In this document: positions 37,988 to 46,529 of the stretch, in pieces
How the letters are laid out: every line of letters starts with the position of its first letter
How positions within the stretch are numbered: the first letter of the stretch is position 1
The notes under the pieces: generated by a model
The model's input: the letters and a program-made list of their open reading frames with translations, nothing else
Databases searched by the model: none
Told to the model about the DNA's origin: nothing
Source: DATCLS01 sp036563805
GTDB lineage: Bacteria > Actinomycetota > Acidimicrobiia > Acidimicrobiales > VFJN01
Direction of reading: 5' to 3'
Assembly: GCA_036563805.1 (NCBI GenBank)
Contig: DATCLS010000060.1
Span: forward strand, 1-64,000
Length of the DNA stretch: 64,000 bases
Made by a program: the position numbers and the translations under genes

Positions 37988-38016
37988 CTGTAGCTGTTAG
38001 GTAAACCTAACTACAG
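37988..38016. promoter_or_regulatory. Nested palindrome GTTAGG-TAAA-CCTAAC within CTGTAG/CTACAG
   Basis: GTTAGGTAAACCTAAC (37996-38011) is an exact inverted repeat framed by CTGTAG and CTACAG. Read as a 19-mer from TTAGGTAAACC it matches 14 of 19 positions of the DtxR/IdeR iron-box consensus TTAGGTTAGSCTAACCTAA. It overlaps the promoter of the gene starting at 37949. A TetR-type operator for the neighbouring regulator is the other reading. Confidence 0.7.
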
Positions 38017-38152
38017 CTGGGGTGTCAACCTCACTCGGCCGACGGGTCAACCGATGGCGCTGCGCGCCACGGCCGCGAGCGGCGCCACCGCCACGGGCCG
38101 CGGTCGCTTGACCAAACGGGACCAGTACGATCGTTCAGGCTCGGGGTTGGCG

Positions 38153-39430
38153 ATGTCAGGTGACCCGTACCCCGGCGCCGAACCCATGCCGCTCGATCCT
38201 GCCCGCCCCCGTGATGCCGTGATCGCCGCCGGGCGCGAGCGCCTCCTGGCGCACGCCATCGACGGCCTGCGGTCACAGCTGAACGCCTCGGCGCTGTCCG
38301 AGGACCTGCCGCTGTCGCGGGACACGGCGTACCGGGTCTTCCGCGACGACGGCGACGAGAGCGTGTCCGACGCCATCATCCGGGCCGTGGCCGAGGCCGC
38401 CAACGACACCAGCTGGGGCGGGGCAGACGCAGCCCTGGCCGACGCCCTCGCCGCCTACCAGGCCAGCGTCGAGCAGGGCAGCGACGCCCGCGTCAACCTG
38501 GCCGAGGGCCTGCGGGCCGCCTTCGAAGCCCAGTTCCGGTCGCCGGGCCAGCCGGTCGGCTGGATCCTGCAGGCCTCGGCGCTGACGGCCAGCCCCGCCT
38601 GGAAGGGCGATCCCCCGGCCACCGACGACCTCGACGTCGCCCAGCGCATCCTCGACATCCGCCGCGCCCACTACCAGGCGCTCACCGAGCAGCTCACGTG
38701 GCTGGTGGTCGGCGTGATGTCCGAGCTTGGGCGGCGGCCCCGGGCCGGCCTCGACCCCCGGGCGGTCGTGGTGCTGGTCCACTGCCTGCTCGACGGGGCG
38801 GTCCTGCGCCGGTTCATCGAGCCCGACGCCATGCCGCCCGAGCTGTTCGCCGAGGCCATGCTCCTGCTGTACGACGCGCTCAGCGAGCCCGGGTCGTTCG
38901 ACGACCCCCGGCGGCCCGACGACGAGCGCAACCAGCAGGTCTTCGACCGGGTCGTGGCGGCGGCCGCCGAGCTGTGGGGCGAGGGGCCCGACGTGACGGT
39001 CGACGACGCCGCCGAGCGGGCCGGCGTCTCGCCCGAGGCGGCCACCCTGCTCTTCCCGGGCGTCGGCGACCTGGCCGACAGCCTGGTCCGCGCTCGCGTC
39101 GTCGCCGGCGGCTTCACGTACCCGGGCCCGGCCCCCGACCAGCCGAGCGCCCGCCGGTACCTGCCCGTGCTCGTCGCCGAGCTCGCCCGCCTGCGCGACC
39201 TGGCCGACAAGCTGCCGCACGCGGTGGCGGCCCTCCAGGCCCACCCGCCGACCCGGTCGCAGCGCTTCGTCGACGACTTCATCGACCACGAGAGCCGGGT
39301 CGTGGCCGCCCTCGGCACGGCCACCGACCCCGAGCAGTTCGTCCACGACCTGTTCACGTTCGCCTGCCAGGGCACGCCGGGGTGGCCGTCGGTCGTCGCC
39401 TTGCTGCGGACGATCGGCTACGACCACTAG
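38153..39430 (+). CDS. Tandem TetR-like regulatory protein
   Basis: 425 residues from ATG 38153; an ATG at 38054 would add 33 poorly conserved residues. Two helix-turn-helix-like units are visible. The first is near residues 20-80 (DAVIAAGRERLLAHAIDG, then LPLSRDTAYRVFRDDGDESV). The second is near 260-320 (VFDRVVAAAAELWGEGPDVT, then VDDAAERAGVSPEAATLLFP). Each is followed by a helical region. This looks like two TetR-type halves fused in one chain; the HTH cores are weak and may no longer bind DNA. It is divergent from the unknown protein at 37467-37949, across the nested palindrome. Confidence 0.6.
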   Translation: MSGDPYPGAEPMPLDPARPRDAVIAAGRERLLAHAIDGLRSQLNASALSEDLPLSRDTAYRVFRDDGDESVSDAIIRAVAEAANDTSWGGADAALADALAAYQASVEQGSDARVNLAEGLRAAFEAQFRSPGQPVGWILQASALTASPAWKGDPPATDDLDVAQRILDIRRAHYQALTEQLTWLVVGVMSELGRRPRAGLDPRAVVVLVHCLLDGAVLRRFIEPDAMPPELFAEAMLLLYDALSEPGSFDDPRRPDDERNQQVFDRVVAAAAELWGEGPDVTVDDAAERAGVSPEAATLLFPGVGDLADSLVRARVVAGGFTYPGPAPDQPSARRYLPVLVAELARLRDLADKLPHAVAALQAHPPTRSQRFVDDFIDHESRVVAALGTATDPEQFVHDLFTFACQGTPGWPSVVALLRTIGYDH

Positions 39431-39566
39431 GCCCGGGCGGTAGAGGGGCGGCCGCCGCGACGAGCAGAACCGCTCGCCGGGGGTGGACCGCGACGGGCCG
39501 GAACGCGCTTGCGGTGCGACCCTGCCCCAGTCGCACCGCAAGGGAAGAACCGCCAGGGTGGTGGGC

Positions 39567-39595
39567 CACGGCGGGGGACGTCCCCCACCGCCGTG
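39567..39595 (+). terminator. GC-rich hairpin after the tandem TetR-like gene
   Basis: CACGGCGG and CCGCCGTG arms enclose GGGACGTCCC; the stem has a small bulge. No T-run follows. Confidence 0.45.
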
Positions 39596-39649
39596 TGCCC
39601 CCGACGGCTCCCTTCGCCTCCGGATGGTGCTCCGGAGGCAACTATGTGT

Positions 39650-39688
39650 CACTCACGGTATTCATACCACCTCCGTGAGTGGTGTATG
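39650..39688. promoter_or_regulatory. Overlapping inverted repeats upstream of the YibE/F gene
   Basis: CACTCACGG (39650-39658) pairs with CCGTGAGTG (39673-39681). A second pairing, CATACCAC with GTGGTGTATG (ending 39688), overlaps the first. They lie upstream of the -10 TACCCT (39719), so they are more likely protein-binding sites on DNA than RNA structure. Confidence 0.55.
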
Positions 39689-39718
39689 CATGCTTCCGGG
39701 ACAAACGTCGGCGCTGAC

Positions 39719-39724
39719 TACCCT
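39719..39724 (+). promoter_or_regulatory. -10 element of a probable leaderless promoter for the YibE/F gene
   Basis: TACCCT, 9 nt before the ATG at 39734. Confidence 0.5.
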
Positions 39725-39733
39725 CGGCGCCCC

Positions 39734-41170
39734 ATGAGAGCACCGCGGCCCGCGGTGCGCTGGACCACCGTGGGCATCCTCGTCGCCGGGGCCCTGGCGC
39801 TGCTCGGCCTGGTCGCCTTCTGGCCCCGCGGCCACGCCCCCGACCTCGGTCCCCAGCCCAACACCTACGTCGACGCCACCGTCACCCGGGTCGACCAGGA
39901 GAGCTGCCAGGACCCCGAGATCGCCGCCCCCGCGCCCTGCCAGGTCGTGGAGGCCGACCTGACGTCCGGGCCCAACGCCGGCGACCCGATCCTGTTCCAG
40001 GTCCTGGCCACGCAGTTCGACGTGCCGGAGCTGCACGAGGGCGACGAGGTCGTGCTCCTCGAGCTACCCAGCGGCCCGCCCGAGTTCCGCTACCAGTTCA
40101 GCGACTTCCAGCGGTCGGTGCCGCTGCTCTGGCTCGTCGCCGCCTTCGTCGTGGTCGTGATCGCCTTCGGCCGGTGGCAGGGCGTGCGGGCGCTGGCCGG
40201 GCTGGCGGCGAGCGGGTTCGTCCTGGTGGCGTTCGTCGTGCCCGCCCTCCTGCGCGACGAGCCGGCCCTCCTCGTGGCGCTGGCCGGGACCGTGGTCATC
40301 GCCTTCGTGGCGCTCTACCTGGCCCACGGCATCAACGTCGGCACCACCGTGGCGCTGGCGGGGACGCTGATCAGCCTCGCCCTCACGACTGCCGGGGCGT
40401 TCCTGGCCGCGGCCGCCACCCGTCTCACCGGCTTGGCCGACGAGAACGCCCAGACCCTGCGGATCACCGCCGACGCCCTCGACCTGCGGGGTCTGCTGGT
40501 GGCCGGCATCGTGGTGGGGGCCTTGGGCGTGCTCGACGACGTCACGGTCAGCCAGGTGTCGACCGTCGCCGCGCTGCGCCGGGCCAACCGGGACCTGTCG
40601 GCCGTCCAGCTGTACCGCGAGGCCATCCGGGTCGGGCGCGACCACGTGGCCTCGACCGTCAACACGCTCGTCCTGGCCTACGCCGGGGCGTCGCTGCCGC
40701 TTCTCCTGTTCTTCGCCCAGGGCTCGCAGCCGGTGCACCGCCTGGTCACCGGCGAGATCGTGTCGGTGGAGATCGTGCGCATGCTGGTCGGCTCGATCGG
40801 GCTCGTGCTGTCGGTCCCGGTGACCACGGCGCTGGCGGCCGCCGTCCTCGGGCCGGACGACGACGTCCACGGCCACGCCCATGGCCACGCGCACGGCCAC
40901 CCTCACGATCACGCCGACGGCCACGCGCACGGCCCGACGCCCGGCGTCGAGCTCCGCCCCGCGCACGAGGACCGGCCCGGGGACACCTACGACGGCGGGC
41001 CCGGAGCGGGACACGGACCGGGGCCGGCGCCCGGCCACGACCCGCCACCCGGCGCGACCCGGCGGGGCCCCGTCGGGGGCGGGCGGGCCCCGGCCGCCGG
41101 GACCGCCCCGCCCCCGGAGCGCGAGCGCGACCCCTGGGACGCCTTCGCCCCCGGCGACTGGACGTGGTGA
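39734..41170 (+). CDS. YibE/F-family membrane protein with histidine-rich tail
   Basis: 478 residues from ATG 39734. One N-terminal helix, then an extracytoplasmic OB-like part (VDATVTRVDQESCQDPE, DEVVLLELPSGPP), then about seven helices of the YibE/F family (VALYLAHGINVGTTVALAGT, GVLDDVTVSQVSTVAALRRA, TVNTLVLAYAGASLPLLLFF). The last 100 residues are hydrophilic and start with a His-rich run (HGHAHGHAHGHPHDHADGHA), which should bind Zn, Ni or Co. Family function is poorly known, with proposals of a membrane transport or enzyme role. The His tail suggests metal handling or buffering. Confidence 0.85.
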   Translation: MRAPRPAVRWTTVGILVAGALALLGLVAFWPRGHAPDLGPQPNTYVDATVTRVDQESCQDPEIAAPAPCQVVEADLTSGPNAGDPILFQVLATQFDVPELHEGDEVVLLELPSGPPEFRYQFSDFQRSVPLLWLVAAFVVVVIAFGRWQGVRALAGLAASGFVLVAFVVPALLRDEPALLVALAGTVVIAFVALYLAHGINVGTTVALAGTLISLALTTAGAFLAAAATRLTGLADENAQTLRITADALDLRGLLVAGIVVGALGVLDDVTVSQVSTVAALRRANRDLSAVQLYREAIRVGRDHVASTVNTLVLAYAGASLPLLLFFAQGSQPVHRLVTGEIVSVEIVRMLVGSIGLVLSVPVTTALAAAVLGPDDDVHGHAHGHAHGHPHDHADGHAHGPTPGVELRPAHEDRPGDTYDGGPGAGHGPGPAPGHDPPPGATRRGPVGGGRAPAAGTAPPPERERDPWDAFAPGDWTW

Positions 41171-41199
41171 GGCCGGACCGCGACTGACACGAATCAGCC

Positions 41200-41229
41200 G
41201 TTGTCAAGGACAACGAACACACGTACGCT
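41200..41229 (+). promoter_or_regulatory. Promoter with -35 TTGTCA, 17-bp spacer and -10 TACGCT, overlapped by an inverted repeat
   Basis: TTGTCA (41201-41206) and TACGCT (41224-41229) are 17 bp apart; the GTG start is 7 nt beyond. GTTGTC-AAG-GACAAC (41200-41214) covers the -35, a natural repressor site. It sits in front of a truncated gene. Confidence 0.6.
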
Positions 41230-41236
41230 AGATCGT

Positions 41237-41734
41237 GTGTTCGAGGTCCTGGCGGCAGCGATCGAAGACATCGAGATCCCGGTCGACCGGCCTGCGCTCG
41301 TCGAGGTTCTGCGTCTGGCCGACCAGCTCGAGGCCCGGATCAGCGAAGCCGTCGGTGAGTTCGACGCCCGCCAGCTGTGGAGGCTCGACAACGACCGGTC
41401 GATGGTCGCCTGGCTCATGCGGCGGGGAAAGCTCGCCGAGGCCGAGGCCCGGCAGGTGACGTCGACCGCGGCCCGCCTGCGGGGGTTTCCGCTGACCCGG
41501 CGGGCCTGGCTCGACGGTGTGCTGTCGGCCGGCCAGGTCCGGGCCATCGCCGCCGCCATCACCGACACGACCGCCCCGCTCTACGCCCAGCACGAGGTCG
41601 ACCTCGTCCCGGCGCTGGTCGGGCTCGACGTGCGCGACACGACGACGCTGATGCGCACGTGGGTGGCCCGGCCCAGCGTGCTGCCCGACGGTGCCGGCTT
41701 CTCCCCCGAGCAACGAGGTGACGACACGTCGTGA
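41237..41734 (+). pseudogene. DUF222 / 13E12-repeat protein, truncated
   Basis: 165 residues from GTG 41237. The N-terminal DUF222 pattern is clear: LADQLEARISEAVGEFDARQ, DRSMVAWLMRRGKLAEAEAR, RAWLDGVLSAGQVRAIAAAI. Full family members are about 400-500 residues and end in an HNH nuclease domain with His/Cys clusters. Here the frame ends after AGFSPEQRGDDTS, and no HNH remnant is found downstream. The 5' end and promoter look intact, so a short product may still be made. Many copies of this family usually exist in actinobacterial genomes. Confidence 0.75.
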
Positions 41735-42278
41735 GACCGATGCCCCTCAGGAGACCGCGGCGGCACATCATCCGTCCGCCCCGGCCTCCCGCACCCCGCC
41801 CGCGCACGCCCAGCCCCCGCCGCACCCACCGTCGCCAGCCGGCCCCGACCGCCCGACCCGCCCCAGAGCGACACCAGGCGCCGCCACCCGGCCCGGTCGG
41901 CGACTGGACGCCGTCGCCGGTCATCGGCCGGCAGACCCTGCCGACGGCCTCCGCCGACCGGGCCGGGCCGGACAGCCGCCGTGCGGACGCGTTCGGTCAG
42001 GCCGCCAGGGGGACGGCTGGGGCCGCCCGTCCGCCACTCGCCCGGGCCCGGCCGCTTGGCCGGCGCCGCACGCCGGACCGGCGAGACGGGCCGGCCGGGA
42101 CAGCGGGCCGGACGGCTGCCATGGAGCAGCCGACGGCGCTAGAGCCCACGCCCCGGGCGGCCCGGTCGGACGCCCGCGCACCGCACGGCGTGGCGGCCAC
42201 TGGCGACCCCGGGCCCACGGCCCCGGCCCGGCCGACCAGCCAGGCCGGACAGCCGCCCGGCCGACCAGCCGGGGAACC
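41735..42278. other. Non-coding, degenerate GC-rich stretch
   Basis: No convincing gene. Composition is a loose mixture of CCGGCC-type words. GCCGGACAGCCG occurs near 41967 and 42244 and again near 42485, and related GGCCGGACGGCTGCC lies near 42108. Together with the truncated genes on both sides it looks like a decay or rearrangement site. Confidence 0.55.
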
Positions 42279-42380
42279 GAGGACCTCTGCACCCACAGGC
42301 TGCCGCTGGCCGAAACGCCCCGCGGCTACGAGATCTTCCAGCAGAAGCAGGACGGGGCGGTGAGCGTCGTCCTGGATCCG
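42279..42380 (+). pseudogene. C-terminal remnant of a zinc-dependent alcohol dehydrogenase
   Basis: The frame from 42279 reads EDLCTHRLPLAETPRGYEIF then QQKQDGAVSVVLDP. This is the typical last segment of zinc alcohol/formaldehyde dehydrogenases (THRLPLDEAPxGYxxFxxKxDGxxKVVL). Nothing upstream matches the rest of the roughly 380-residue enzyme, and the frame runs past the usual end without a stop. It is a gene fragment, probably left by a deletion. Confidence 0.65.
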
Positions 42381-42526
42381 GCCCGGACCGCCTGGGCGGC
42401 CGGCCGCTGCCCGGCCGTCCGGGAGCGCCGGCCCGCGGCCCGGCCGCCCAGCCGACCGGCGCGCCTCAGCGCGCCGCGGCCCGGGCCGGACAGCCGGCCG
42501 GTGGGCACGGGGAGGCGGGGCGGGGG

Positions 42527-44275
42527 CTAGATCGTCTCGCCGTTGAAGCTGTGGTTGCGGAGGACGCCCTTGGTGTCGAACACCAGGCGGGCGTGCTCGG
42601 CGATCTCGTCGAGCGGGAAGTCCGGGTGGTCGACCAGCAGCACGACCAGGTCGGCGGCCGCCAGCTCCTCCCGGGTGCACTCGACGACCGGCACGGGCAG
42701 GCTCGGCGCCCCCACCTCGGGCAGGTAGGGCTCGCAGGCCCGCACGTCCGCACCGAGCGCCAGCAGGCGCTCGACCACGGCGATCGACGGCGACTCCCGC
42801 CAGTCCGACGTCCCGGCCTTGTAGCTCAGCCCGAGCGCCAGGATGCGGCTCCCCCGCACCGCCCGGCTCTCGTTGTTGAGCATGGCGGTGATGCGGGTCA
42901 CCACGTAGTCGGGCATGTGCTCGTTGACGTCGTTGGCCAGCTCGACGAACCGGAACGTCTGGCCCAGCCGGCGCCGCACCCGCCACGACAGGTACGACGG
43001 GTCGATGGGCAGGCAGTGGCCGCCGACGCCGGGCCCGGGCGTGAACCGCATGTAGCCGAACGGCTTGGTGCTGGCGGCGTCGATGGCGCTCCAGACGTCG
43101 ATGCCGAGATCGGCGGCGAACATGGCCAGCTCGTTGACCAGGGCGATGTTGACGTGCCGGAACGTGTTCTCGAGCAGCTTGACCAGCTCGGCCTCGGCGG
43201 TCGAGCCGACCGGCACGACCTTGTCGACCAAGGCGCCGTAGAAGGCCTCGACGCACCGCCGCGAGCGGTCGTCGATGCCCGACACCACCTTGGGGGTGTT
43301 CACGAAGCCGTAGGTGGGGTTGCCGGGGTCGATGCGCTCGGGCGAGTAGCCGATGAAGAACTCGGTGCCGGCCCGCAGCCCCGACGCCCGCTCGAGGATG
43401 GGCCGGACCAGCTCGTCGGTCGTGCCCGGGTAGGTCGTCGACTCGAGCACGACGAGCGTGCCGGTCCGGAGGCGCCGGGCCAGCACCTCGGCCGCCTCCT
43501 CGACGTGCGACAGGTCGGGCGCGCCCTCCCGCAGCGGGGTGGGCACGGTGATGATGGCGATGTCGAACGCCCCGGTCTCCGACGGGTCGTCGCTGGGCAG
43601 GTAGCCGCGCCGCAGGGCGGCGGCCAGCTCCTCGTCGGTGACGTCGCTCACGTACGAGCGGGCCGACCGCAGGGCCTCGACCCGGGAGCGCGACGCCTCG
43701 AGCCCGGCGACCGGGAAGCCCATCTCGACCGCCCGCATGGCGACGGGCAGGCCGACGTAGCCCTGGCCGACGACCAGGACGCGGGCCGACCGGGCGTCGA
43801 TGCGGGCGATCAGCTCGTCGGCCAGCCGGTCGGACATGCTGTGCGCCGGCCCAGCGTACGCCCCGCCGTTGGGCACCGGGCCGCCGTTGGCCACGGGGCC
43901 GCCGTTGATCGCCGCGCCGTTGGGGGCGTAGGCGGCGACCCGCCCCGGCGCCGCAGGGGCCGGGTACGGCGGGGGCTCGGGCGGCGGCGGGACCCGCAGC
44001 ATCGGCGAGCCGTCGGGCGCGGGTGCGGGCGGGGGCGGCCCGGCACCCGGCCCCGACCGCGGCCCGGGCCCGGACTCCGCCATCGGCCCCGCGTCGCCAT
44101 CGGGCCCGGCGCCCTCGCCGGTCGCCTCGATCGGCCGGGCGTCGACGAACGGCCGCGGGTCGATGGCCGGGCCGTCGACCACCCGGAAGTGCGGGTCGCG
44201 CTCCTCGCCGTCGTCGGCGGCGTCGACCTCGTCCTCGGGTGGGGCGCCCTGCCCGTTGTCCACGGTCTCGCTCAC
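42527..44275 (-). CDS. UDP-sugar (UDP-HexNAc type) dehydrogenase with disordered N-terminal extension
   Basis: 582 residues from GTG 44275, whose first bases overlap the stop of the upstream epimerase. The first ~150 residues are acidic and Pro/Gly-rich (PPPPEPPPYPAPAAPGR; NGGPVANGGPVPNGG) and unlike the family. The rest is a normal nucleotide-sugar dehydrogenase: VLVVGQGYVGLPVAMRAVEM (NAD), ENTFRHVNIALVNELAMFA and the catalytic Cys in GPGVGGHCLPIDPSYLSW. The GGHC-PIDP form is that of UDP-GlcNAc/UDP-ManNAc dehydrogenases (WecC/TviB). It makes a uronic acid sugar nucleotide for surface polysaccharide and is the last gene of the polysaccharide operon. Confidence 0.9.
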   Translation of the reverse strand: MSETVDNGQGAPPEDEVDAADDGEERDPHFRVVDGPAIDPRPFVDARPIEATGEGAGPDGDAGPMAESGPGPRSGPGAGPPPPAPAPDGSPMLRVPPPPEPPPYPAPAAPGRVAAYAPNGAAINGGPVANGGPVPNGGAYAGPAHSMSDRLADELIARIDARSARVLVVGQGYVGLPVAMRAVEMGFPVAGLEASRSRVEALRSARSYVSDVTDEELAAALRRGYLPSDDPSETGAFDIAIITVPTPLREGAPDLSHVEEAAEVLARRLRTGTLVVLESTTYPGTTDELVRPILERASGLRAGTEFFIGYSPERIDPGNPTYGFVNTPKVVSGIDDRSRRCVEAFYGALVDKVVPVGSTAEAELVKLLENTFRHVNIALVNELAMFAADLGIDVWSAIDAASTKPFGYMRFTPGPGVGGHCLPIDPSYLSWRVRRRLGQTFRFVELANDVNEHMPDYVVTRITAMLNNESRAVRGSRILALGLSYKAGTSDWRESPSIAVVERLLALGADVRACEPYLPEVGAPSLPVPVVECTREELAAADLVVLLVDHPDFPLDEIAEHARLVFDTKGVLRNHSFNGETI

Positions 44276-45225
44276 CTCGTGCCCTCCTCGATCGTCTGCA
44301 CCGAGCTGCGGAACCACGCCAGCGTCCGGGCCAGGCCCTCGCCGAAGGACACCTGGGGCTCGTAGCCCAGGTCGCGCCGGGCCCGGTCGATGTCGGCGTG
44401 CGAATGGCGGATGTCGCCGGGGCGCGGCGGCCCGAACGTCGGGTCGGGCGTGACCCCGGCGGCCTCACCGAGCAGCTGGAGCAGGTCGAGCAGCGTGTGC
44501 GGCTCGCCGCGGGCGACGTTGTAGACCCGGCCGGCGCAGGCCGAGGCCGGCGCCTCGGCGGCCCGGACGTTGGCCTGCACGGCGTCGGCCACGAAGGTGA
44601 AGTCGCGGCTCTGCAGGCCGTCGCCGTCGACGTTGGGCCGGCGGCCGGTCAGCAGCGCGTCGACGAACAGCGGGATGACCGCTGCGTACTGGCTGTCGGG
44701 CCGCTGGCGGGGTCCGAAGACGTTGAAGTACCGCAGGCACACGGTCTCGAGGCCGTGTAGCTCCCAGAACACCCGGGCGTAGTGTTCGCCGGTCAGCTTG
44801 GTGACCGCGTAGGGCGAGCGGGGCACGAGCGGCACGTCCTCCGGGGTGGGGACCTGGCGGGCGCCGCCGTACACCGACGACGACGAGGCCATCACCACCC
44901 GCCGGACGCCGGCCGCCTGGGCCGCCTGCAGCACGTTGAGCGTGCCGTGGACGTTGGTGCGGTCGCTGTCGAGCGGCCGCTCGACCGACCGGGCGACCGA
45001 ACCGAGCGCGGCCTGGTGGAACACCAGCTCGCAGCCCGCGACGGCCCGCGCCACGGTGTCGGGGTCGGCGACGTCGCCCTCGACGAACGTGGCCTTGGGC
45101 GGGACGTTGTCGAGCCGGCCGGTCACCAGGTTGTCGAGCACGGTGACCTCGGCACCGTTCGCCACCAGCTCGTCGGCGAGGTGCGAGCCGATGAAGCCCG
45201 CTCCCCCGGTCACGAGGACACGCAT
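44272..45225 (-). CDS. NAD-dependent epimerase/dehydratase (UDP-sugar 4-epimerase type)
   Basis: 317 residues, extended SDR. Rossmann motif VTGGAGFIGSHLADEL at the start. Catalytic Ser in VVMASSSSVYGGA, and Tyr/Lys in SPYAVTKLTGEHYAR. RYFNVFGPRQRPDSQYAAVI and QSRDFTFVADAVQA are typical of UDP-glucose/UDP-GlcNAc 4-epimerases. It acts in sugar-nucleotide synthesis for the polysaccharide. Its start overlaps the end of the aminotransferase gene by 16 bp, and its stop overlaps the dehydrogenase start. Confidence 0.9.
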   Translation of the reverse strand: MRVLVTGGAGFIGSHLADELVANGAEVTVLDNLVTGRLDNVPPKATFVEGDVADPDTVARAVAGCELVFHQAALGSVARSVERPLDSDRTNVHGTLNVLQAAQAAGVRRVVMASSSSVYGGARQVPTPEDVPLVPRSPYAVTKLTGEHYARVFWELHGLETVCLRYFNVFGPRQRPDSQYAAVIPLFVDALLTGRRPNVDGDGLQSRDFTFVADAVQANVRAAEAPASACAGRVYNVARGEPHTLLDLLQLLGEAAGVTPDPTFGPPRPGDIRHSHADIDRARRDLGYEPQVSFGEGLARTLAWFRSSVQTIEEGTR

Positions 45226-46529
45226 GCCTGCTCCTCGGTCTCGTCGGCGGCGGCCGCAGGCGCGGCCCCGCTCCCAACCCTGTCAGCAACCTCGCCAGCG
45301 GCGGCCCCGCCGGTGGCCGCACCGGCACGACCGACGGTCTGCCCGTCGGCCCCGCCGGTCGCCGCGATCTCCTCGGCGTGGGCGTGGATCCCGGCCAAAG
45401 CCTCCACCACCCGCTCCGCCGAGCCGTCCGGCATGTCCCGCCACAGCGGCAGGCTGATGACCCGGCGCGCCACCCAGTCCGTGCGGGGCAGGTCGCCACC
45501 GTCGAGCCCGGCGTAGGCCTGCTGGCGGTGGACCGGCGGCCAGAAGTAGGGCCGGGTGTCGATGCCCTCGGCCCGCAGGGCCGCTGCCAGCTGGTCACGG
45601 TCGAGGCCGAACCGGGTCTCGTCGACGATCACCGTGTAGTCCTTGTAGGTGGACAGGTCGTCGGGGTCGACGGCCTGGGGCGTCACGCCCGGCACCTCGG
45701 CCAGCGCCGCGGTGTAGCGGGCGGCCAACGCCCGGCGGATCTCGAGGTGGACGTCGAGCTCGGCCAGCGACTCGAGCGCCACCGCGGCGTGCAGCTCGGA
45801 CATGCGGGCGTTGAGCCCGGCGAACCGGGTGTCGTAGTCGCCCGGGTTGCCGTAGTCGACGCCGAGGCGGAGGCGCTCGGCCAGCGCGGCGTCGCGGGTG
45901 GCCACCAGCCCGCCCTCGCCGGCCACCAGCACCTTGGTGGGGCTGAGGCTGAACACCTCGGCGTCGCCGAAGGTGCCGAGCGGGCGGCCGCGGCGCAGGC
46001 CGCCGAAGCCGTGGGCGGCGTCGAACAGGACGGGCACGCCGGCTCGGCGCCCGGCGGCCTCGACCTCCTCGGGCCGGCAGGGGGCCCCGAACACGTGGGT
46101 GCCGACCAACAGCGACGCCCCGTCCAGCCGGGCGGCGGCGTCCTCGACGTCGACCTGGCAGGAGGCGGTGTCGCACTCGGCGAACCGGGGCTCGGCGCCG
46201 GCCCACACGGCGGCGTGGGCGGTGGCCGAGAACGTGAAGCTCGGCATGACCACCGGCGTGCCCGGGCGGGCCAGCGCCTGGGTCACGAGCATGAGGCCGG
46301 CGGTGCACGACGCCACGCCCACGACATGGGGGACGCCGAGCCGCTCGGCGGCCTTCTCCTCCAGCTCGCGCACGTTGCGTCCGTTGGTCAGCATGCCGGT
46401 CTCGTAGGGACCGGCCATGCGGGCCACGACGCGCTCGAACGGCGGCTTGGCCGGCCGGAAGAAGGGCAGGCCGCCGGCGAACGCCGGCTCCCCGCCGAGC
46501 GACGCCGGTCGCCTGGTACTAACGGTCAT
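45210..46529 (-). CDS. DegT/DnrJ/EryC1/StrS-family sugar aminotransferase
   Basis: 439 residues from ATG 46529, which overlaps the upstream stop by 4 nt. A PLP enzyme that aminates a keto-sugar nucleotide. GLPFFRPAKPPFERVVARMA and ETGMLTNGRNVRELEEKAAE open the fold. VGVASCTAGLMLVTQAL lies near the cofactor phosphate, LFDAAHGFGG holds the Asp that contacts PLP, and the Schiff-base Lys is in FSLSPTKVLVAGEGG. The C-terminal 50 residues are Ala/Gly/Thr-rich and outside the usual fold. It probably uses the product of the FlaA1/CapD-type dehydratase at the head of the operon. Confidence 0.92.
   Translation of the reverse strand: MTVSTRRPASLGGEPAFAGGLPFFRPAKPPFERVVARMAGPYETGMLTNGRNVRELEEKAAERLGVPHVVGVASCTAGLMLVTQALARPGTPVVMPSFTFSATAHAAVWAGAEPRFAECDTASCQVDVEDAAARLDGASLLVGTHVFGAPCRPEEVEAAGRRAGVPVLFDAAHGFGGLRRGRPLGTFGDAEVFSLSPTKVLVAGEGGLVATRDAALAERLRLGVDYGNPGDYDTRFAGLNARMSELHAAVALESLAELDVHLEIRRALAARYTAALAEVPGVTPQAVDPDDLSTYKDYTVIVDETRFGLDRDQLAAALRAEGIDTRPYFWPPVHRQQAYAGLDGGDLPRTDWVARRVISLPLWRDMPDGSAERVVEALAGIHAHAEEIAATGGADGQTVGRAGAATGGAAAGEVADRVGSGAAPAAAADETEEQACVSS

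Noticed and set aside
39650..39688. Riboswitch or attenuator before the YibE/F gene
   Set aside because: The repeats lie upstream of the likely -10 (39719) of a leaderless promoter, so they would not be in the RNA.
40880..40935. CACGG/CCACGC repeats resembling a short repeat array
   Set aside because: They are codons for the His-rich tail of the YibE/F protein; no spacer-repeat structure, so not CRISPR.
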